From: JBBQSF01 sp038214085
GTDB taxonomy: Bacteria > Bacteroidota > Bacteroidia > Bacteroidales > CG2-30-32-10
DNA: 11,244 nucleotides
Assembly (NCBI GenBank): GCA_038214085.1
Contig: JBBQSF010000104.1
Coordinates: forward strand, 1-11,244
Direction of reading: 5' to 3'
The position numbers and the translations under genes were made by a program. Each line of letters opens with the position of its first letter. The stretch's first letter is position 1. The notes under the pieces are model-generated. The model saw only the letters and a program-made list of their open reading frames with translations. It did no database searches and was not told the origin of the DNA. Positions 1-5,728 of this stretch are shown here, piece after piece.

Positions 1-1
1 A

Positions 2-148
2 GCAATGACTGCAGCCATCCGAAAAGTTCTTACACTTAATCCAACAGAATTCGACCCAAGAAAATATTTAGGTCCTGCTCGTGATGCATTAAAAGAACTT
101 TACAAACATAAAGTGGTTAATGTTCTTGGTAGCGCTGGACAGGCATGA
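2..148 (+). CDS. fba: Class II fructose-bisphosphate aldolase, C-terminal end (partial)
   Basis: An open frame enters from the left edge and stops at a TGA at 146-148, giving the last 48 residues of a protein. The tail contains FDPRKYLGPARDALKELYKH and ends VVNVLGSAGQA. From memory this matches the C-terminus of class II (metal-dependent) fructose-bisphosphate aldolases, where a 'DPRKYLGPAR' segment precedes a final helix and a short Gly-Ala tail. These enzymes reversibly cleave fructose 1,6-bisphosphate to glyceraldehyde 3-phosphate and dihydroxyacetone phosphate in cytosolic glycolysis and gluconeogenesis. The zinc ligands and active site lie upstream of the window, so activity cannot be judged. 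A strong hairpin terminator follows after 18 bases, so this is the last gene of its transcript. The related tagatose-bisphosphate aldolases are an alternative, but the tail favours the fructose enzyme. Confidence 0.75.
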   Translation, partial: AMTAAIRKVLTLNPTEFDPRKYLGPARDALKELYKHKVVNVLGSAGQA

Positions 149-166
149 TTCCTTCTACAATAAAAT

Positions 167-203
167 AAAAAAAGCTGCTCTTATTTTAAGAGCAGCTTTT
201 TTT
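167..203. terminator. Bidirectional intrinsic terminator between convergent genes
   Basis: Bases 167-183 and 187-203 are perfect reverse complements (17 bp) around a three-base TTT loop. The stem has a GCTGCTCTTA core flanked by a run of seven A on the left and seven T on the right, so it works as a hairpin plus U-tract on either strand. It lies 18 bases after the aldolase stop and 18 bases before the stop codon of the convergent minus-strand gene. It should therefore end both transcripts. Confidence 0.93.
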
Positions 204-221
204 CTATAATTAAATTTGATA

Positions 222-3200
222 TTATTGAATAATTATTCTTCCAATAGTATTTGAATTGTTGTCCTTAACTTTTATTGTATACAATCCTTTTGCAAGGTTT
301 GTCAGGTTAAGAGTTTTCAAATAATCACCTGCACTTTTATGGAAGGAATCTGCAAACTGACATTTTCCTGCAATATCATAAACACTAATTTCAAGTTCAG
401 ATGCGTCTGAATTGTTGGCTATGATAGTAAAAATACCAGTGTTTGGATTTGGAAATATTGAAACAACATTTGATGTGCTGAAATCATCAATACCTGATGA
501 TATTTGAACAGTAAGCGTAAGCGAATCAATGTCGCAGTTATTGCTTGCATATAAAGTTACATTATAAATGCCTGATGCAGCATAAGTATGCGAAGGACTG
601 GCTGAGGTTGAGGTAGCTCCATCACCAAAATTCCATAAATAACTTGTGGCATTTGTAGAAGTATTGGTGCAGTTAACAGTTGAATTAATTGCCACACTTG
701 AAAATGATGCAACCGGCGGAATACACTCATAAATATGAATATCATCAAAGGCTAAGCCTTCCGAGGATAGAAAAAAGCCTCCGTTTAAATGCACTCTTAA
801 CTTAACATTTGGAGCACCACCAAGGTTATCAAGTTTGTGTTTTGCTGTAAGCCATCCTGCAGAACTACCTGACCAGCCACCTAGTAGGTTGTTATACCAG
901 TTATTTGGATCACCTGTTGCGCCAATGTTTTGCCATGACAACCCATTATCAGTTGAAACCTGCAAATCCGCGGAGCCTAATATTGATGTCTCATACCAAA
1001 TACTCATTTCAATGAAAGGATTTTGTAGAGAAGAAAAATCCATGCACGGACTGGTGACAAAAGAATTTTCGTTTGCATTGTGGTTTCCGGTTAAACTCGT
1101 AACCCAGCTTTTTGTTCCTGAAGCTGCTGTATTGATAATAGGTTTTGCTGGCGTGCCCAATGTCCATGATGAACTTGTTCCGCCTGCTTCCCAAAATGAT
1201 ATTGCTCCATCAAAATTTTGAATGTAAGGAAATGTGTTTACTAAAGGATAACTTACTACCTGCTTATGAGTAGTGTCGTTTGAATGATCGCCATCGCTAG
1301 TTAAACTTGTTGTAGCAATAAAATCATATAAAGTAGGAACAGAAAGATTTGCCAATGCCGAAAATTGGTATGACAGTGTATCCTCAGGTAAAAGCGCAGC
1401 GGCAACAGTTTCAGTTGAATAACTGGTACCACCATTTTTCGAATATTTAACAGCAAAATTGTTTTGCATTGCGGTTCCATAGTTAACTATTTTAACAATA
1501 ACAGTTTCATTTCCCAGCCCGCAATCTGATACAGGCGTTGAAATTTCTATTACTCCAAGATCATTGGCAGGAGTATCATAAATATGTATATCATCGAAAG
1601 CAAACCCTTCTGAAGTGCCACCAATTATTCCACCATTAAAGGCTACGCGCAATTTAACACTTGGTTGTCCTCCCAGATTATTCAGTAGGTGCTTAGCAAA
1701 GAGCCATTGCCCAGCATTTCCAGACCAACCACCAAGTATTCCGTTATACCAATTATTGGGTTCACCTGTTGCACCAATAGTTGTCCATGTTGCTCCATTA
1801 TCAGTTGAGGATTGTAAAGTAGCACTCCCAATTAAAGTTGTTTCATACCAAACATGAAAATCAATAATTGGCTTTATTAATCCAGAGAAGTCAAAACAGG
1901 GACTTTCAACCCAAGAATTTTCGCCAGCATTATAATCATCATTAAGATTGGTTTTCCATGCTTTTACGCCTGATGCAGCAGTGTTAATAACAGAATCGGC
2001 TGGTGTTCCCAATGCCCAAGAGGAATTAGTTCCTCCGGCAACCCAATAGGAAGTTCCGGTTTCAAAATCCTGTATATATGGAAAAGCAGAAATAACAGGA
2101 GAATTAAATATCTGCTTTGAAAGTGTATCATTTGAAAAGGTGGTATCTCCAGTTAAAACAACCTGAGCTTTAATTTCGTAGTTGGCAATTGCAGAAAAAT
2201 CAGCCTGAACAGAAAACGTAAAAACCAAGGTATCGCCTGCATTTAATATGCCTGCAATAGTTTCATTAACTAAAGGACCTCCGTTAACAGTATATCTCAA
2301 ATTAAATCCCGATTGAGCCATGGTACCAATATTGACAACCTTAACTGTAACATTTTCGTTGCTTGACAGGCCACAGCTGCTCATTGGATTATCTATGGAA
2401 ACCAAAGCAAGATCTTTAGCTGGATTGTCGTATATAGATATATCATCAAAAGCAATTCCTTCATTGATATTTCCTGCAGCAGAATTAAGGTGTATTCTAA
2501 ATTTTATTGAAGGTAAACCAGCAAGTGAACTTAAACTATGTTTTACTGTTATCCATTGTCCGCTAGTTCCAGACCAACCTGTTGGTAAGTTATACCAGTT
2601 GGGATCAGTTGAAGCGCCAATAGTTTGCCAGCTTAATCCATTATCGCTTGAATACTCAAGTGTACCAAAAGCAGTTGTAGGAGTTTCGTACCAAATCTTG
2701 AAAGAAATATTTGGATTTAATAATAATGAAAAATCAAAACATGGGCTTTCAACATAAGAAACTTCAGCAGCATTGTAATTTCCAGTAAGGTTTGTTTTCC
2801 ATGAATTTATTCCAGAGGCTGCACTGTTAATATTCAAACATGCAGGCGTACCTAAAGCCCAAGAAGAATTACTACCGGTAGGAGTCCATGTATCATTACC
2901 CGATTCAAAATCCTGAAAATATGGAAAAGTAGTCACATTTGCAAAATTTGTCACACTTGCAACAGCCGTATCATTCGAATGATCGGCATCAGCAGAAATA
3001 GAAGTATATGCTTTAATTAAGAATGTTCCAGTTGCAACAAAATTACTAGTGTTTGTAAAGTGATATGCCAGATTCGCACCTGGAAGAATAGTGTCGGTAA
3101 CCACTTCGCTTGCACTATTTACACCGGTAATTGTATAGTTAACATTAAAATTATATAGCGAATCAATTCCGTTGTTCTGTATGACAGCAATAATTTCCTG

Positions 3201-3734
3201 AGTACCAATTAAACAGTTACTAACCGGCTGAGTAATTGCAGTAACTTCAGCGTCAATTTGAATAAGTTCCACAATACTTATGTCAAATGGCGTTGTTTGG
3301 TTCACGCCAAAAACTGCATTTGTTGAAACAAGTATATAATATGGATGCCCAACCGTTAATGCGACATTGACAATTTCAGGATTTCCGATTAAACTAGTAG
3401 CAGAAGCAATACAAGCAGCATTTGGATTATCAAAGCATGAATCAGATACAAAAACGCCAACAGCATTTCCCGTATTTGATAAACTTATTTTCACATTCAT
3501 GTTTGCAGTTGGAGTAAAAACAAACACATAATCATTTCCATTTAAGTAATTGCTTGCGCATGCGCTTGCAGAAGAATAGACATTTCCAGTGGAAGCAGTA
3601 TTAAGAGATGTCTGCGAATAAGGCAACCAAGGAATTACCTGTGCCGAAACACAATCCAATCCAGTCTGAGCTTTTAATCCAGTTACGAAAACAATCAGTC
3701 CAAAAAGCATAAATAGTGTGAATAGTTTTTTCAT
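222..3734 (-). CDS. T9SS-secreted multidomain surface protein (PPC-like, 3x CARDB+MAM-like, PKD, type A sorting domain)
   Basis: This is a 1170-aa exported protein. Residues 1-22 form a signal peptide (KK, hydrophobic core, cleavage likely at KA|QT). Residues 25-158 resemble a pre-peptidase C-terminal (PPC)-like beta domain. Three tandem modules follow, each a CARDB-like beta-sandwich (160-265, 440-545, 722-827) plus a MAM/jelly-roll-like domain (269-436, 549-720, 833-1003). Each jelly-roll domain opens with FPYxQ(D/N)F and closes with EGxAFDDIxIY. Residues 1006-1078 are a PKD domain with the YLWNFGDG motif. Residues 1092-1170 are a T9SS type A sorting domain (SIFPNPNTG start, 'YDIAGK', 'LAKGLYTIKV'), which normally directs outer-membrane passage and surface anchoring or release. 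I find no catalytic domain, so an adhesive or substrate-binding role is an inference. The start is supported by the signal peptide and an upstream promoter. The gene converges with the aldolase and diverges from the peptidase gene. Confidence 0.92.
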   Translation of the reverse strand: MKKLFTLFMLFGLIVFVTGLKAQTGLDCVSAQVIPWLPYSQTSLNTASTGNVYSSASACASNYLNGNDYVFVFTPTANMNVKISLSNTGNAVGVFVSDSCFDNPNAACIASATSLIGNPEIVNVALTVGHPYYILVSTNAVFGVNQTTPFDISIVELIQIDAEVTAITQPVSNCLIGTQEIIAVIQNNGIDSLYNFNVNYTITGVNSASEVVTDTILPGANLAYHFTNTSNFVATGTFLIKAYTSISADADHSNDTAVASVTNFANVTTFPYFQDFESGNDTWTPTGSNSSWALGTPACLNINSAASGINSWKTNLTGNYNAAEVSYVESPCFDFSLLLNPNISFKIWYETPTTAFGTLEYSSDNGLSWQTIGASTDPNWYNLPTGWSGTSGQWITVKHSLSSLAGLPSIKFRIHLNSAAGNINEGIAFDDISIYDNPAKDLALVSIDNPMSSCGLSSNENVTVKVVNIGTMAQSGFNLRYTVNGGPLVNETIAGILNAGDTLVFTFSVQADFSAIANYEIKAQVVLTGDTTFSNDTLSKQIFNSPVISAFPYIQDFETGTSYWVAGGTNSSWALGTPADSVINTAASGVKAWKTNLNDDYNAGENSWVESPCFDFSGLIKPIIDFHVWYETTLIGSATLQSSTDNGATWTTIGATGEPNNWYNGILGGWSGNAGQWLFAKHLLNNLGGQPSVKLRVAFNGGIIGGTSEGFAFDDIHIYDTPANDLGVIEISTPVSDCGLGNETVIVKIVNYGTAMQNNFAVKYSKNGGTSYSTETVAAALLPEDTLSYQFSALANLSVPTLYDFIATTSLTSDGDHSNDTTHKQVVSYPLVNTFPYIQNFDGAISFWEAGGTSSSWTLGTPAKPIINTAASGTKSWVTSLTGNHNANENSFVTSPCMDFSSLQNPFIEMSIWYETSILGSADLQVSTDNGLSWQNIGATGDPNNWYNNLLGGWSGSSAGWLTAKHKLDNLGGAPNVKLRVHLNGGFFLSSEGLAFDDIHIYECIPPVASFSSVAINSTVNCTNTSTNATSYLWNFGDGATSTSASPSHTYAASGIYNVTLYASNNCDIDSLTLTVQISSGIDDFSTSNVVSIFPNPNTGIFTIIANNSDASELEISVYDIAGKCQFADSFHKSAGDYLKTLNLTNLAKGLYTIKVKDNNSNTIGRIIIQ
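726..3257 (-). repeat. Three tandem intragenic modules (CARDB-like + MAM-like), period about 840 bp
   Basis: In gene order, the copies span 3257-2427, 2417-1575 and 1571-726. Each encodes about 280 residues: a 'CGL...ETVxVKIVN.GT' type beta-sandwich followed by a jelly-roll domain with conserved landmarks (SSWALGTP, INTAASG, SPCFDFS, WYET, DNGLSWQ, WYN, GGWSG, AFDDI). Copies 2 and 3 are visibly closer to each other than to copy 1, especially across the FPYIQ to SPC stretch. This suggests the last duplication was the most recent. The SPC cysteine is kept in all three jelly-roll domains, and one cysteine opens each sandwich domain. Confidence 0.9.
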
Positions 3735-3768
3735 AGTTATTAGATTGAGTTAATTAATTTAGTGGTAC

Positions 3769-3796
3769 AAAAATAACAAATACAGACAAACTGCAA
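3769..3796 (-). promoter_or_regulatory. Bacteroidota-type promoter for the T9SS surface protein gene
   Basis: Read on the minus strand, TATTTTTG (3776-3769) matches the TAnnTTTG -7 consensus. A TTG (3796-3794) lies 17 bases upstream as the -33 element. Transcription would start near 3764, giving a leader of about 30 bases before the ATG at 3734. No strong Shine-Dalgarno sequence is visible, as is usual in this phylum. Confidence 0.6.
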
Positions 3797-3845
3797 AACG
3801 TTTCACTTAAAATATTCTACTTATTTAACTAAATCGATTAATATA

Positions 3846-3872
3846 TTGGTTAAAATAAATTTATTACTTTTG
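3846..3872 (+). promoter_or_regulatory. Bacteroidota-type promoter for the C1 peptidase gene
   Basis: TACTTTTG at 3865-3872 fits the TAnnTTTG -7 element, and TTG at 3846-3848 lies 16 bases upstream. That spacing is slightly short of the usual 17-23. The element ends only 14 bases before the ATG at 3887, so the predicted start near 3877 leaves a leader of about 10 bases. Confidence 0.5.
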
Positions 3873-3886
3873 ATAAAAATAAAGTC

Positions 3887-5032
3887 ATGAAAACAATTCG
3901 GATAAGCTTGTCATTAGTAATAATTATATTTTGCACTAGCCTTTTCGCTCAAAAAAATGCATATTCATTTACAAATACGAAAGAAATTGCTTCCACTACT
4001 CCCAAAAACCAGGGATATACCGGTACTTGCTGGAGTTTTGCGGTAAGTTCTTTGCTCGAAAGTGAATTGCTTTCAAAAGGAATAAAGGATATTGATTTGT
4101 CCGAAATGTATTTTGTACGTTGCACTTATATTGAAAAAGCTCAGATTTATATTCGTTTGCATGGAGAATCAAATTTTGGCGAAGGTGGAGAGGCACATGA
4201 TGTAATCAATATAGTAAAAAAATATGGGATGGTGCCTCAGAGCGCATATTCCGGAAAAAAAGAAGGTGATAAAATCCTTGATCATTCTATGCTGGAAAAA
4301 AAGCTTGATATGTTTCTCGACTCTCTTATTTCTGTTAGTAAAGATTACCTAAATCCGGACTGGAAAAAACCCTACGAAAAAATTCTCGACAATTATCTTG
4401 GAAAAGTTCCTGTAACATTTGAATACAGTGGAAAAACTTATACTCCAAAATCCTTTGCTAATGAATATGCAGGAATAAATCCCGACGATTATATTGAGTT
4501 TACTTCATATACTCATCATCCATTTTACGAATGGTTTTTTCTGGAAATACCCGACAATTGGTCATTTCAGCAATATTACAACGTTGAAATTAATGATTTG
4601 ATTGAAATTATTGACACATCATTAAACTTAGGATATTCATTAGGCTGGGGCGGAGATGTGTCAGAAGAGGAGTTTTCAAGTACAAAAGGCATTGCTATTG
4701 TTCCGGAAAATGACTGGAATCATAAATCAGATAAAGAAAAAAACCGCACTCTTGATGTTGTTGAAAAGGAAAAAAATATCACACCAGAAATGCGACAGAA
4801 AACTTTTGACAACTACACAACCGGCGACGATCATTTTATGCACATTACTGGAACATCAAAGGATCAGAATGGAACAAAGTTTTATTACACCAAAAATTCC
4901 TGGGGCGAAAAATCCACTTATAAAGGATATCTGTATTTGTCGGAAAGCTATGTTAAACTTAAAACGATTTCTATAATTGTGAATAAAAATGCACTCCCAA
5001 AAACCATTAAAGATAAACTTGGAATAAAATAA
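3887..5032 (+). CDS. Exported papain-fold cysteine peptidase, C1B (PepC/bleomycin hydrolase-like) family
   Basis: This 381-aa protein has an N-terminal signal peptide (residues 1-21, cleavage likely at LFA|QKN). Unlike the classic cytosolic PepC/bleomycin hydrolase, it should therefore act in the periplasm or outside. Catalytic landmarks are in papain order: Gln42 (oxyanion hole) and Cys48 in KNQGYTGTCWSFA, His319 in DDHFMHITG, and Asn337 in KNSWGE. All are intact. The insert of about 270 residues between Cys and His, the DDHxMHITG motif and the 'VNKNALPKTIKDKLGI' tail are typical of C1B rather than C1A papains. The expected role is aminopeptidase or endopeptidase action on exported or dietary peptides; the substrate is unknown. 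No T9SS sorting domain is present, so a periplasmic or lipid-free secreted location is inferred. Cys16 is not in a lipobox. The gene appears monocistronic and diverges from the T9SS protein gene. No convincing terminator follows. Confidence 0.88.
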   Translation: MKTIRISLSLVIIIFCTSLFAQKNAYSFTNTKEIASTTPKNQGYTGTCWSFAVSSLLESELLSKGIKDIDLSEMYFVRCTYIEKAQIYIRLHGESNFGEGGEAHDVINIVKKYGMVPQSAYSGKKEGDKILDHSMLEKKLDMFLDSLISVSKDYLNPDWKKPYEKILDNYLGKVPVTFEYSGKTYTPKSFANEYAGINPDDYIEFTSYTHHPFYEWFFLEIPDNWSFQQYYNVEINDLIEIIDTSLNLGYSLGWGGDVSEEEFSSTKGIAIVPENDWNHKSDKEKNRTLDVVEKEKNITPEMRQKTFDNYTTGDDHFMHITGTSKDQNGTKFYYTKNSWGEKSTYKGYLYLSESYVKLKTISIIVNKNALPKTIKDKLGIK

Positions 5033-5120
5033 TTCTTTCTATTCTATTTTGAGAATGAAGTATATTGTGAATGCGAGGTGAAAAACTACAACACTTCATT
5101 TCAGGAAAAATAATTTAACT
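5033..5120. other. Intergenic stretch after the peptidase gene
   Basis: These 88 bases follow the peptidase stop. There is only a weak 5-bp hairpin (ATTCT 5041-5045 with AGAAT 5052-5056) without a T-tract, so no reliable terminator can be called. No ORF is visible here. Confidence 0.5.
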
Positions 5121-5437
5121 TTAGAATCTGTTTAAATTTCATATAAAATTTTTATTATACCCCGTCAATTCGAGTTTTTCTATCGTCGCTTCTCGATACC
5201 CACATACATTTTTGTAATTGATTATTTTTTATACCGATACTGAATTCGTAGTAGTCCAAAAAAACGGACTCCAACGATTTCATGATCGGCATTTACCATA
5301 CTAATATGCAAGAATTAGTCTTTGGCCTATTTCTTTCTAAGTATTGGTATTAGAAGCGGACTCTAAGTGACGATAGAAAAAGTATCGAGAATAGGGGCAC
5401 AATAATTTCATGTTTTTAAATTTAAACATCCTCTTAG
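5121..5437. repeat. Imperfect palindromic intergenic element, about 315 bp, MITE-like or REP-like
   Basis: The two ends are inverted copies of each other. TGTTTAAATTT at 5129-5139 pairs with 5418-5428 (11/11). TTATTATACCCC at 5152-5163 pairs with 5394-5405 (10/12) in exactly the same register. A 13-base block, TTTTTCTATCGTC at 5175-5187, pairs perfectly with 5369-5381 after a one-base shift. A second register adds TCTCGATAC 5191-5199 with 5382-5390, and an 11-base stem 5231-5241 with 5340-5350 (one mismatch). Small hairpins fill the centre: 5252-5256/5266-5270, 5275-5278/5285-5288 and 5300-5305/5314-5319. No ORF of note lies inside. The pattern suggests a non-autonomous mobile element or a structured extragenic repeat of the kind scattered through Bacteroidota genomes. 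Copy number cannot be seen from one window, and no clear target-site duplication is visible. Confidence 0.6.
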
Positions 5438-5462
5438 CCATTCCAAATTCCTCTATACTTCC

Positions 5463-5585
5463 TCATATCAAGGGGCAATTTTCGCAATCAGCAAAAGATT
5501 CGGGTGCGATTTCAAAGTGAAACGTATCGGGTAAAAACTTGTGATATATTTCTGGAATTGATTCTGAACGTTTTTTAAACGGCAT
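5463..5585 (-). pseudogene. Truncated gene start, possibly YkgJ-like cysteine-cluster protein remnant
   Basis: This 40-codon frame starts at the ATG at 5585 and ends at 5463. It begins MPFKKRSESIPEIYHKF and ends FADCENCPLI. The C-x2-C right before the stop recalls the N-terminus of YkgJ-type zinc/iron-chelating proteins, which continue with further cysteines. Here a TGA stands where another Cys codon (TGT/TGC) would be plausible, and the frame beyond it shows no family-like sequence. A longer in-frame start at 5666 adds 27 residues, but a good minus-strand promoter (5597-5624) lies inside that extension and favours the shorter start. The palindromic element begins about 25 bases past the stop, so truncation by element insertion plus decay is a reasonable inference. 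Alternatives are a genuine small protein or a chance frame. The family assignment is from memory and weak. Confidence 0.35.
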
Positions 5586-5596
5586 ATTTTTATTTT

Positions 5597-5624
5597 CAAA
5601 ATTATAAAAAAGGCGCAAATTCAA
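5597..5624 (-). promoter_or_regulatory. Bacteroidota-type promoter, divergent from clpB
   Basis: On the minus strand, TAATTTTG (5604-5597) matches the TAnnTTTG -7 element exactly. TTG (5624-5622) sits 17 bases upstream as the -33 element. The predicted start near 5592 is about 7 bases before the ATG at 5585 of the truncated gene. It points away from clpB. Confidence 0.5.
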
Positions 5625-5728
5625 TTCATGCCAAAGCGACATAACATAAATTAAAAAAACTGTCAAATTTTCATAATTAATTCATTGGTTCTGAATTTGA
5701 TAATCAGGAAATCGTAAAAATAATTATT

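Noticed and set aside
835..2757. Plus-strand frames of 80-145 codons inside the T9SS protein gene
   Set aside because: They recur at the same place in each of the three jelly-roll repeats and are antisense images of them (shared 'DQPxSxLYQLxGSPVAP' pattern), so they follow from the repeat structure rather than being separate genes.
5041..5056. Possible terminator hairpin after the peptidase gene
   Set aside because: The stem is only 5 bp, AT-rich, and has no following T-tract.
5121..5437. CRISPR array or transposase-bearing insertion sequence
   Set aside because: The repeats are a single pair of inverted arms rather than regularly spaced direct repeats, and the region holds no transposase frame.
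5706..5710. AGGAA as a ribosome-binding site for clpB
   Set aside because: It lies about 18 bases before the ATG, too far for a Shine-Dalgarno site, and other genes in the window do not use one.
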